From: an uncultured Collinsella sp.
GTDB taxonomy: Bacteria; Actinomycetota; Coriobacteriia; Coriobacteriales; Coriobacteriaceae
Assembly (NCBI GenBank): GCA_900542945.1
Contig: UQPI01000001.1
Span: 1 to 64,000 of the forward strand
Length of the DNA stretch: 64,000 nt
Direction of reading: 5' to 3'
Positions 50,294-62,100 of the stretch are shown in pieces (the first letter of the stretch is position 1; each line of letters begins with the position of its first letter). The notes beneath the pieces were generated by a model, which saw only the letters and a program-made list of their open reading frames with translations, ran no database searches and was not told the origin of the DNA. Made by a program: the position numbers and the translations under genes.

Positions 50294-51346
50294 ATGAGTG
50301 GCATGGACCGACATAGCGAGCTCCAGCAGCACAAGACGGTGGCCGAGTACCGCCAAGCTGCCGACGAGCACGCGCGGACCCTCAAGGATTTCTGGAAAGA
50401 TTTCCTGGTGAGCGGTCTGTTTGTGCTGGCCGCCATCGTTGCCATCTTTGCATGCCTGGCCTGGTTTGCCGCGAATAACCGAGTGAGCGCCACGGGGAGC
50501 ACGATCGGGGCGAAGGGTCCGCGGTTTGTGCTCTCGGGAACGCAGGGCGGCACGGCGGGCAAGTACGACGCCCAGGACAACTACGCGTCGGACAGTACAA
50601 GCCTTGCCGTGAACAATCTTTTCAACCTCAATAACATGAGTGCCGATGGCAGTCTCTCTCCGGGGTCGGCTGGTCAGCTCCAGCTCAACGTCAAGCCGCT
50701 CTGTAATGACCTGCGTGATATCACGGTGGAAATGACCTGGGAAATCTCTGTCCAGACGAGCGCTGCGGGCACGGGCGGCACCGCTACGGACGCATCGAAA
50801 AACGAAGAGATCATCAACTCGCTTAAAAATCTGGTGCGCGGCCATATCCTGGTTTTCCAGGGCAAAGACGACTCTGGCTTTTACTCGAATCCGCTGGTCC
50901 CCACGACCACCACGGTGACCCAGGACGGGGCCAGCGTCACCGTCATTACGCAGAGCTTTACCATCCCGGCGCGGAGCTTTTGCGCTGAGGGCTCAAATAG
51001 CACGACAAGAACCGTACCCAAAACCCTCTACTGGATTTGGCCGGAGCAGTTTAAGAGCTATGTTCGCACGGGTAATGCCGGCTACGGCGGCAACCTTTTT
51101 GCAAGCACAGACGCCGGTTACACTGCCCTCGTCGGCGACATCAACAATAACCACGCGCGCTATTTCCGCGCCGACAGCACGAGCGTTCCGGGCCAGGCGC
51201 CCAGCGAGGTTCCGCCTGTCAAGGCCGGCATGTCCTCTGCATTTGTGGAAGCCTGCGCCGGCTATTACAACAACGCCGACGAGGTTATCGGCAAGAATAT
51301 CAAGTACATTCGCGTGCGCTTTACCGCCAAGGAGGCGGATAAATAA
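50294..51346 (+). CDS. Single-pass exported protein, SipW/TasA-substrate-like (1 of 3)
   Basis: A 350-residue protein with a ~30-residue cytoplasmic head, one membrane segment (FLVSGLFVLAAIVAIFACLAW, about 33-53) and an extracellular domain rich in Thr, Ser and Asn. The helix ends in AWFAANNRVSATGS, like the exit of SipW-processed TasA/CalY-type precursors. No catalytic motif is seen. The start may be ATG 50294 or 50303; neither has a clear ribosome-binding site. It heads an operon with two similar proteins and a giant surface protein; the next start directly follows its stop. Confidence 0.65.
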   Translation: MSGMDRHSELQQHKTVAEYRQAADEHARTLKDFWKDFLVSGLFVLAAIVAIFACLAWFAANNRVSATGSTIGAKGPRFVLSGTQGGTAGKYDAQDNYASDSTSLAVNNLFNLNNMSADGSLSPGSAGQLQLNVKPLCNDLRDITVEMTWEISVQTSAAGTGGTATDASKNEEIINSLKNLVRGHILVFQGKDDSGFYSNPLVPTTTTVTQDGASVTVITQSFTIPARSFCAEGSNSTTRTVPKTLYWIWPEQFKSYVRTGNAGYGGNLFASTDAGYTALVGDINNNHARYFRADSTSVPGQAPSEVPPVKAGMSSAFVEACAGYYNNADEVIGKNIKYIRVRFTAKEADK

Positions 51347-52165
51347 ATGGACGAGCAGCTTAACGCCCGCGAGCAGGGCGATATCAAGCACAACGAAGAA
51401 GTGGTGAACTCCGGCGACGACGGGTTCGGCTCGCACGGCGAGGCGCGTCCGGCTGGCCGCATCGAGCGCATCGAGACTTGGGTGAGCGGCCACCGTCGCG
51501 AATCCCTTGCCATCATGGGCCTGGTGGCCGTGCTTCTCGTGTTGCTGGGATTGACGCTCGGATGGTTTGTCGATGCCAATCACGGCTCCACCGTTGGTAA
51601 GATCAAGGAGCCGGCGGAGCTCAAAGTGCTGGGCCCCAACGCTACGGCAACAGAGCAGATCGACCTGAGCTACAACCCCGAATACGGCGATACCAAGACC
51701 GGTAACACGGTGACGCTCATGCGCCCGTTTTGCGTGCAGACGGGCGGCGATGGGTTTGAGCTGCAGCTTGCGAATACGACCAACATTGAAGGTCTCACTA
51801 TCGAGCTGTATAAAGCCGAGAATCCGGGCCCAGGTGATACTTCCGACGTGAGCGGCACTGCGGGCGGCAAGCCCTATAGCTGGAAAATGTCTGAAACGGA
51901 TCTGCTGAAGGACTTTAAGCTCATTAAGACCGAGCCGGTCCCCGGTGCAAACGACCCTACATTCAAGGACTACCAAAAGGTCCAACGCAACGCGCGTCCG
52001 CTCTACCGTTTCAAGGTGTTCAACAAAGACGAGCTCAATGCCAAGACGCTCGACGGCTCGACTGGCAACGACACGCTTAACTTCATCATCAAGCTTTCGT
52101 GGGACGAGAGCGCCAAAGAGACCGACGTGATCTATGTGATCGCGCGCAACACGAGCGGTATGTAG
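51347..52165 (+). CDS. Single-pass exported protein, SipW/TasA-substrate-like (2 of 3)
   Basis: A 272-residue protein with a charged head of ~50 residues, a membrane segment (SLAIMGLVAVLLVLLGLTLG, about 49-68) ending in GWFVDANHGS, and an extracellular beta-type domain. Its ATG immediately follows the TAA of the previous gene, indicating coupled translation. No known domain is identified. Layout and helix exit match its two operon neighbours, which suggests co-assembled fibre or scaffold subunits. Confidence 0.62.
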   Translation: MDEQLNAREQGDIKHNEEVVNSGDDGFGSHGEARPAGRIERIETWVSGHRRESLAIMGLVAVLLVLLGLTLGWFVDANHGSTVGKIKEPAELKVLGPNATATEQIDLSYNPEYGDTKTGNTVTLMRPFCVQTGGDGFELQLANTTNIEGLTIELYKAENPGPGDTSDVSGTAGGKPYSWKMSETDLLKDFKLIKTEPVPGANDPTFKDYQKVQRNARPLYRFKVFNKDELNAKTLDGSTGNDTLNFIIKLSWDESAKETDVIYVIARNTSGM

Positions 52166-52179
52166 GAGAGGGGGCGCAC

Positions 52180-53124
52180 ATGGAGAAGCAAGGGAGGCAG
52201 CAGGATGCCGAGCGCGAGCAGCTGGCAAAAGGCAAAAGCCTAGTCAAGAATAAGCTGGTTGTGGCGGCAATCGCACTTGTTTGCGCCGTGGCGCTCGTGA
52301 CGGGTGGTTACTTTACCTATTCCGCCTACACCGCCAACGGATTTCTAAAGTCCGTCGCCGCAACGGGCACCGCGCAGAACCTGTTTGCGAGCGATTTGCT
52401 CACGGGCTATATGAGTGCGCCCAGCAACGACGACCTCGACCGTGCCCAGCGCTCCGTTACGGTGTATCCCAGCGGCGGACAGTGCAGCTTCACCTTTAGC
52501 ATCTACAACTATTTGCTGAGCAATAGCAACTTCTGCAACGACAAAAACGTGACGTACACCTTAACGGTCGAGGGGCATGGGCTCGATGATGCCACGTGGA
52601 GTTATGCGCCCCAGCCCAGCGGCAGCGTCACACTTCCGGAGAATCAGCCCACCAAGCACGACTACACCGTGACGTTCCCTGAGGACAAGTTGGGACATGC
52701 CTACTTTGTGATTAGGGCGACGGTTGTTTCGGACAAGAGTCCCGGCACCGAGCTCACCTGTCTGGCGGCGAAAGTCGTGCCGTCAAAGAGGGCCGAGGTC
52801 AAAACCGCTGCGGTTGAGGGCGCGCTTGTTGATGAGGCTGGCGAGTTTGCTGATTACGCTGCGTACAACTACCGCGTGACGGTTACGGGCGCACCGGCAA
52901 ACGTCACGCTCACGTGGGGGGAGAACGCGGAGATCGACCCGTTCTTCAAGATCAACCATGGCGCGACGGTGAATGTTGAAAAACACAAGGCTACGTTCAC
53001 CATGGAGCCGGGTTCGATGGTCGTCAACTTCTATCGAGCGGACGGCAAAACGCCCGATTCCTGGGGTGACCTGGGCATTAGCGTGAGTGGAACCACCCAA
53101 ACGGGTACGACGGAGACTCAATAA
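52180..53124 (+). CDS. Single-pass exported protein, SipW/TasA-substrate-like (3 of 3)
   Basis: A 314-residue protein. A Lys/Glu/Gln-rich head precedes a membrane segment (LVVAAIALVCAVALVTGGYF, about 27-46), followed by TYSAYTANGFLKSVAATGTA. This is the closest of the three to the TasA/CalY pattern of a helix, then an aromatic, then a small-residue exit. Ig-like beta sequences fill the rest. I chose the ATG at 52180 after GGAGAGGGGGC; the longer frame overlaps the previous gene. Confidence 0.65.
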   Translation: MEKQGRQQDAEREQLAKGKSLVKNKLVVAAIALVCAVALVTGGYFTYSAYTANGFLKSVAATGTAQNLFASDLLTGYMSAPSNDDLDRAQRSVTVYPSGGQCSFTFSIYNYLLSNSNFCNDKNVTYTLTVEGHGLDDATWSYAPQPSGSVTLPENQPTKHDYTVTFPEDKLGHAYFVIRATVVSDKSPGTELTCLAAKVVPSKRAEVKTAAVEGALVDEAGEFADYAAYNYRVTVTGAPANVTLTWGENAEIDPFFKINHGATVNVEKHKATFTMEPGSMVVNFYRADGKTPDSWGDLGISVSGTTQTGTTETQ

Positions 53125-53163
53125 CTCTGGCAGCAGAGTTTTAGGATAAGAGGTACGGAATCG

Positions 53164-56100
53164 ATGAGAACGGTAAAGCGCATACTCGCAGAGTTCATGA
53201 CGGTGGTCATGGTGCTCCAGGCATGCTCGCCCACGGTGGCCGCCGTGGCGGCCGGCTGGCAGAACATTTCGAGCGAGATTGCCGCCGCGTCTGCGGAGGC
53301 ATCGGATGCAGCCGAGAGCGGTGAGACCAACGGCGACGCCGCGAATGGGTCTGGGTCGAGTGATATCGGCGCCGCGGGTGACGGTGCCGAGGATGGTGCT
53401 GCGAAGGACGACGCTGCAACGGGCGATACTTCCGATAGTGCTACGGGTTCCGATTCTACGGGCGACCAGACGGAAGGCGATGATACTGCTGGGGATGCCG
53501 CCGCTGATGATGCCGATCAAAATGCTGGTGATGAGGCTTCGGAAGACACTGCGGCCCAGGCGGGTGCGACGATCACAGATTTGAATAAGCTTGTCGAGCT
53601 GCTCAGGGCTAATGGTGCGGAAAACGTCGAGCTCAAAGACGACGGGAGCGGAATCCGAAGCCTCGATGTCAAGTCGTCGGAGGCGTTCGCCGTCCTGTCT
53701 AACGCCGACGCTTCGCTTTACTATGATGCGCAGATCAAGGTTATCATCACGGGCGATGCGAAGCTCACCGAGTCGGCTAAGAACGGCATGTCTTTCCAGG
53801 GCCTTGGCAGTGATGAGCATCCGTTTGAAGGCAAAATCTATAGGTCGTTGAATGGCGTTGATAGCCCTGTTGAGCTTACGTCTAACCGGACGGTTTTCAA
53901 TAACTTCAAACTGACTGACCAAAACAATACGGTCAAGATAAAGTGGATAGGCGCAACTACCTATAGCGCGCCGATGGTCGCTACGAAGGTCAGCGGTGGG
54001 GGCAAGACGCTCAACGCTGTGGTCAACATCGCAGATCCCGTAGGCACCGGCGGGACGGATACGACTTCCGCTCTGACGGCGCCCCTTTTGGGTGAGGCGA
54101 TGGGTGACCTTACTACAGAGGTCACCTATGGCCCTGCCGGTTCTCTCGAGAAGCTCAACGTAAATGCAGCGGGAAACATCGGTCTTTTAGCGAATACAGT
54201 CAAGAGCGGAACCTTTACGGTGGGGTCTGTTAAGTTTCCCGATAGCCTTGCCGCGGGCGGTGTCGTCAAGACGAGCTCCGGTAATGCCGGTCTGCTCGTA
54301 GGCACGGTCGAGGATGGCGCGACTCTAAACGTCGGCACCCTTAATGTTCCCGCTGTTACCGTTCAGTCTGAAAGCGGTTCCGCCGGTGGCGTCGTGGGCC
54401 TCGTCGGTTCGAACACAGGCGCCACAGTCAAGGTCACGGAGGCTCTCGACCTGCACATGCTCACCGTCAAGGGCACCACCGCCAGTGGCGGCTTCATCGG
54501 TAAGGCGACCAAGCTCGCGCTGGGCGCGGACAACAAGAAGTTCACCTGTCCCGCCAACGTCGGCGATAAGAACAGCAAAAGTTCCGGCGGCTTCATCGGC
54601 GACGTTAGTTTTGCCGGCCCGGTCGAGTTTGCCAACAACGACCAAATCGATACGGGCGAGGGCGTGAATCTTGGCCAAAGTGGGGACACGGGCGCGGGCG
54701 GCGTGTTCGGTCTCCTGGACACAACGAACGGCGATGTCGCAATATCAGGTGGCTTGTATACTAGCAAACTGGTGACGGGCTCCAGCTCCATCTATGGCGG
54801 TCTGGTCGGTAGAGTTCAGGATGTGACCAACACAGAGAAGTCGAACAACACCCTTCATATAAAGACGGGTGCCGCGGGCAACCGCTGTTCGGTTGATACT
54901 ACATGCAGCGTCGCGCCACGACTGGCAGGAGGCCTGGTCGGCTGGGTGGCAAAGAGCAACAATACTGGAGGCGTTGTAATCGTTGACGGCGCGGACGTCA
55001 CGTGCCATTCTCCAAAAGCCAATGGAAAGAACTGCGGGTTTGGCGGTGTTGTTGGCGCCTTGGATAGCGGCTATAGCGTGGGCGGGCGTTCGCGTTTTGG
55101 AATTCTGGACTGCGGGGACGTTCGCGTTGAAACTGATAAAAACGAATCAATCGCATGTGGTGCCGGAATTGTGGGTTCGGCATGGAACGGCGTCTTGCGC
55201 TTGCGTGGGACTACCGATTTATCCGATTGCAAGCTCGAGGCCAACGGTAATACCAGCCAAATTCTTAGATCCTTGGATGGATGCGCCCCATTGGTGTTTG
55301 CTCTAGGTTCAGGCTCGGATGCTGAGGCAACGAACGATAATTATTGGCTTTACAAACGTCCTGCTGCGGCGAGGATCGATGACCTGACCTATAACCAGGT
55401 TATCCGCCTGACCGGAGAGGAGGGCAAGCTCAGCAAGGATCTTATTAAACTTGATGAAAGCACCTTTTATCAGCCGTTGTGCAATCTGAGTGGTGCTCCA
55501 GATGCTGGCAGCAGTGCTGGCTACTCTTGGGGTAAGCAGCTACGGTCCCAAAATGGTGACGGGAAGTCGGGTACATACCTCATTAATGATGCGGATACAT
55601 TCGCATGCATTGCCATGACGGTCCAAACGAACGGCTACTTTGGCGGTCTATTCGGCATCGGCACGGCTAACATTACGAGCTGGTATGGTAATAGTGGGAA
55701 TGCTATCTCAATTACTTCCGACATTGACCTGCGAGGCACAGGCCTTGAAGGTCTTGCATGTGATGGGTCCGGGCGAGTTAACGCTTTCGTAGGGGCTGTC
55801 GAGGGAAACCATCATACCGTTACCTTGGCGATTGGCGAACCTTACGGTACGCGCAACGGCAATGCGCTTGGCGCAAACGATTCGACTGAAGGGAACGGCA
55901 AGATTTACCGTCACAGCCGTCTGGGCCTCTTTGCCGCTATCGGCGGTGGCGCGACGGTGAATAACCTTACCGTCGATGGCGTTATGAAGTTCGATAACGG
56001 CTTAGGCGTCGACGCTGGCTCGCTTGCGGCAACTATCACTGGCAAGGCAACACTCAACGGCGTTACGTGCAAGCCGAAAATCACCTGCGATGATACGTTC

Positions 56101-59100
56101 GGCAACGATGTCAACATTGGCGGCATTGCTGGTAGCGTGAGGGGTGGTGGAACCGTTACTTTCGGCAGCAGCAACATAAGTGGCAGCACGAAGGCGCAAG
56201 CGACCGTCAAAACGGGCGCTACCCTCAACGGCAACACGCGCATTGGCGGCGCTATCGGTTATGTGGCGGACGTTGTCGCTATCGTCAACGTGACGAGTCT
56301 CGAGGTCGGTGACGCGACGACGAGCGAAAATGCGATTACCGCGGGCGACAGCGCGAGCAATAAGAAATCCCAGGTCGGCGGCTTCATCGGCTGCATCGCT
56401 CAAGGGACGCAAGAGAAACACGTCAACATCACGGGCCTTTCGTTCGACTCGTTCAGCATGACCGTTGGCAAGAACGGTGACGCGAAGAACGGCGCCGGTG
56501 GTCTTCTGGGCTATAGCTGGGGCAATACTGTTGTCACCATCGGGGATAGCAGCAAAAACACCAGCGTTAGCACGTATGCCCTCAAGACAACCAACGCTTC
56601 CATAACCGCTAATAGCTCAAGTGAACTCGGCGGCCTCGTATACGCCGCTAGTGGCCAATGGATCATCAACGACTATGCGATCGATCTTTCGAACGCAACC
56701 ATTAATGCCGATAAGGTAACGGTACTTGGTCTGCTCATCGGTCGAGGCGGTAGGACGGAGAATTCCACAACATATGGAGTGGAAACTTATAGCGGCTTGT
56801 ATCTGGAGAACAAGGCGGGTTGGGACACTGCATATAAGATCAATGGTGTTGCTGCGGGCAATGGCGTGAAAATCAACAACACGGCAATCAAAAGCAACGA
56901 CAATGCTACTTCGTTTGATGAATGGGTCGGCAACAGCACGAGGCCTGCCTATGGAAATAAAGACGCCAGCAAACTCATGGACGGCGAATGGAATGTCGTC
57001 GTTTCGCTTCATACCAAAGACGGCGTTAATGACGGTAAGCTCGACATGAGCGGAGAGCCGGGAAACGACAACAGCTATCGCAACCGTTCCGATTTCGGCA
57101 AGAACCACAACACGAATGCCTGGACGAGGTATTACTACAACCTCGACAAAGCCTATGCGGCACTTGGGCAAGGCAGCTCCAAAATTAGCAAAATCGATAC
57201 GGCGGAAAAGCTGCTCTTATGGTCCGCTTACCGCTATGCTCCAGCCGCAATTCGCTCGATGATTGTGCCGCAAGCGTTCAACGACGCCGTGGCCATCGGC
57301 GGCGAAAGCGGCAGAAGCGTCGAAATTGATTTGACGGGCTATAGTTACTATCCCACCCAGCCGAACGGAAAGGTGACGGTTGGTAATGCGACCATCACCT
57401 TCCATTACTCCGACATCAAGGCCGAGCAGAAAGGCAACAAGCTGAACTCTGCTGCTACCCAGCACGAGAACATGCACTGCGGTCTTTTCCGAACGGTGGC
57501 AAATGGCGATCTTACGGTGAACGCCGTCACTTTGGGTGGCACTGTTGGGCCCGTTGTCAATGACGGGAGAAGCAAGAATGATATTGCCGCCGCGGGTGGA
57601 AGCTCTTCGGGCGCGCTGGTGTGTCGCTACGTGTATGGGTCTAACAATGGCACGACCACCACTATTAGAAAAATCTCGATTGATGGCCTTACGTTCAACA
57701 ATTTGACCGTCGATGGCGCTAGTGAGGCCACGGGCGCTGATGCTTATATGCCTCTGCTTATAAACGAGATGCAGACGTACGTGAACCTGAGCGCGAAGAA
57801 CATCACGGCCACGGGATACGGCCGCAACACCAAGGTGGCAACCTCACTTTTTGGAAGACTGGGCGTGGGTTCGAGTGCCGACCAGGTTACGGCGACGTTT
57901 GGTACCATCAACGTGCCGAGTGCTACGAACAACGCCATCTTTACCCGTGCAAGCTTGCTTGAGAGCTTTGGCTACGGCGAGGGGAAGACCGGCTCGGCGG
58001 TGTATACCTTTATAAAGGATGACCAGACAAACGATAAGGTCACATTCGGCAGCGAGATCGACTCGAAGGGCGAATACTCTGGTAAGCAACTCTGGTACTA
58101 CAACGAGAGCACCTATGGGACCCGCGCTGGCCTCGTCACCGTTGACAACAAAGAGGCAAATGCGGGTACTCCGCAATTCGGCGGTTATCTCCCGTATGTG
58201 AAAAAGGGCAATGTCAACGAAAACAAAGTCCAATACCACGAAATCAAAGTTAACCAGCGTGTGCCCAAGCTTACGACGGGCTGCGGTACCTATGGCGATC
58301 CCTATGCCATAACTAAAGCATCAGAGCTCAACACGGTTGCTGAGTATATCAACACGCAAAATGCAATCGACGGTTGGGAAGTAACGATTGCCGCCAATCA
58401 GGAAGAGCTATGTCAGCGTCGTTCGTCCAGTGAGAATACTGAAAACGAAGTGACGTACATCTACAAACAGGCGAACAAAACATGGGAGAGGAAGACGGAG
58501 GATAACACCACCGACTCTGGGGATTCGCTTGACGATGCGACGATGCACCGCTATCTCCAAAGCGCCTACTACAGTATCGAGCCGGTTGATAGCGAGGGAA
58601 ATAGGACCGATACGCTTGTGCTCGATACCACCGCTTTCCAGGGTTTGGGCAATCAGAGCAACCCGTTCAGGGGGGTTGTTGTTGGCAATCTGAGGGACGG
58701 CGGTTTAGCGACCATCAAGATTGACAAGCCCGAAGGCGCAAGCGCGCTTTCCGGATTGATCCCGTATAGCTACGGCAGCGTTGTGAGCAATCTGAATATT
58801 GAATACTCGGGCACGGCAACCTCAATTGCATATAAGAGTAAAGATACATCTGGTGTGCCTGGCGCTTTTTTTGGCGGTGTGATCGGTTGCATCATGGGCG
58901 GTGACAATATCATCGATGGCGTGTCGGTGAATGCGGATGCCGGCTTTAGCGTTGCTGGGGCGGCAGGCGATAATGGCGGCGGCGCGCACCTTGTGCCCGT
59001 TGGCGGCTACGTTGGTGCTGTTGCGGGTGGCGGCGTCATCTTCCGCAACTCTTCGCGCGGCGACGGTGCCCTTAACCCCTGGCATGGCGCCGGTACTTCT

Positions 59101-62100
59101 CTCTATGACAACCCGTATGTTGGCCGCGTGATTGACGGCTATGCGTTCAGCGAGCTTACCGATGGTAGGAGTCTCGACAACACTGATCGCAACTACAAGG
59201 TGAACAATCTGGATACTTCGAAGACGGGGTGCATCAAGACGGATGCGACGCAGGGCCGCTATAGGGGAGACGACGCCAATAGCTCTGCGATAACCACAAC
59301 CGTCAATGACTCGCAGGGACTGCTCGTACTCTCGGCCATCATCAGCAGCGGTGCGGCCGGCGGTTCGGCGAATACGAATACCACGAACGATGCGTATGGA
59401 ACGTATGCGGGCTCGCGTGCCTACATGGGCGGCAACAACGCAAAGGGAGTGTACCAATTCGGCAACAAGCAATACGGCAAAGTTCGCAATGCGAGCTATG
59501 CATCCGTTGGAAAGCCGGGGAGTGCCGACAGCGATTTTGCCGATGCGAAAAACGATGACATGAAAAGCCCCGGTATCCAGTGGGAGGGTAACGCGCTCGA
59601 CTACACAGGCGATGGTTCGGGCGTTAACTCCCCCTACCTGATAAAGAAATACGCGACGTGGCAGACGGGCTACGTCTGTGCCGCGCAGGTCTCGGGAATG
59701 GATTTGCGGTTCGTGAACACGAACAAGGACATTGATCCGGACAAGGACATTGATTATGACATGACGCCTTACGGTACGGGTTACACGGGTCTTTCGGGCC
59801 GCTACTACTCAAACGCATGCGCATCCGGTAAGGGCGCCGACCGCGATCGCATCGTGCCGCTTGTTGCGTGCATCAACGGCGACGACGGTGCAAAAATTAA
59901 GGTCGGTAGCAAGAAGGCCAACAAGGTATATGGGGTCACGGAGTACGCCGACGATAATTACAAACTCACCGGATTGGGCGCTCTCTTTGGCACCGTAACG
60001 TACACCTCGACCAACGTGTCGGGGAGTATCGGCACTCCGGCAACGGACGGCGCTGCTGCTACGGGCAACGGCGGCTATACCGTCCAGAACCTAAAGTTCG
60101 ATGACTGCAATATTTCTCTTACGTATATCAATGCAGCCGGCGCCCCCAGTGGTTCGGGTAATGAGCAGGTTGGCGTCGGTCTGCTTGCGGGTACTACGGC
60201 GAACGCGAGCTCGCTGGCAGATTACGGCAAATATGCAGGAATTACCATGGATAACTGCAGGGTGAATGGCCCCAATAACGTTGGCGGATTGCTCGGCGCA
60301 TCCGGCTATGGTAGCCGCAGGACTGACAAAGATGCAACTTTGCTGGTGAATCGTAACGATGAATCACAAGCGACAACGCGCTATTCTCCGGTCAAACTTT
60401 ACGATTGCTCTTATAGCAACATGGACATTTCTGGCGTGCAAAACGTCGGTGGCTTCGTCGGCAAGCTGAACAAAAATTCCGCTGGTGGCGTTTGGACAAA
60501 AACGAACATGTCTATTGCCAAGAATTCCACGATTATGTCAACTGCTTCTAACGCAAGGACCGGCGGTGTCGTGGGTCTTGCTGGAGGTGGTTTCCTGGTG
60601 AACACCGATGATGCTGGAACGCCTTCGCAGGGTGCCGGAAAGGCGGAGATCAGCAATGTCACGCTTCAGCCGGCAGCATCGAGCGCGACCGAGGGGACCG
60701 GCGGCCTTATCGGAAGGTCCGAAAATGGAATCGTGTCTGTCTACAATCTGTGCATCCAAGGCGACGTGCAGAGTAAAACGGTATTTGGTGTTAGAGGATC
60801 GAATAATCTTAAGTACGTTGCTGGTGCAGTTGGCGAAGCGGCTTCGGGCGGTGCATTTAAGTTCGATAGCTGTGTAATAAAAGACATCTATCTTGGTGCT
60901 CGTGAGTGCTCTGCCGGTTTAATCGGTGATCTGAAAGGTGGGTGTGCCCTCGAGGTCAAGAATTCAACTATCACTGGACTGGTCGTCGATGGTTCGTATT
61001 CTGGTAGTGTTGTTGGCTCGATCGGTAACACGGCGAACTCTGTCACGCTTTTGAATTCGACCATTGGCGAGAATAACTTTACCGGTAGCAAGAACGCTGC
61101 ATGGAACTCATCGCTGGGAAATTGTTCTGGTGGCGTGTCTGGCGATGGCCGTGGCTCATTTAGGCTCGTAAACGTGCTCATGGATCGCAATATCTTTGGG
61201 GCGCAAACTAGCCAGGGATATTTGTTCGGAAATAGTTCATCCGCTGATCTTGTCAACGTTTTTGTCGCAGGAATTGCCATTAGACCAAACAGTGCGAGTG
61301 AATCGCTCAAGCTGATGCGCAATTCTTCCGGCACCGACGACCTTAAAAAAGTGAACAAAAAGTCATACATCGCATTTGCTGCCTATGAAGACAAGCTTTC
61401 CGATGCCAAGGGCGCGACACTGTATGGCAACGATGCTGCGAACGGCAATGTGACGCCGGCCGTTTCGCCCTACGTGACTACGAGTCCGGTGAGCGAGCTG
61501 GCGGTGCGTGCCTCCGACAACGACACCACCGATCGCCATCTGTTTGGCGACGGCATGAACGTTCCTGGTGCAGCGACTATCAAGGACCAAGCGGGGACCA
61601 ACGTCACCAACCGTTATACCTACACCAATATCGGTGGCATCGATAAAGACGGCGCCTATCAAAATACCTCGAGCTACGATGCCTCATCCGTGGCGAGTAA
61701 GTTCAATTCGAATAATGATACAAGCAACAACCAAGCCACAACGGATTTCCCTGTTTTGGTGATCTCTGGCAACGACAACACGACGGTCAAGAGCTATCTA
61801 AACATCATCACGAACGGCGGCTTCTCCGACGCTTGCAGATTGAATAACGAGAATGGCACCAATCCGCACGTGACGGCCAAAGCAGAGGTTTTCCAACTCA
61901 AGGATGGTGTGTTCGTTAAGGACGATGACGCGTCGAACAATCCCACGCTTCGCGTAGTGAACAACGGCAAGAACAATATGTCGTTTAGCCCAAGCTCCGA
62001 TTGGGACAACGGCAAAGGTCGCTTTACGCTCCTGACCGTTACCTTTACCGAGGCGGGTCAGAGCTACAACGTTCAGGTGCCGATCATCGTTAAGCGCAAG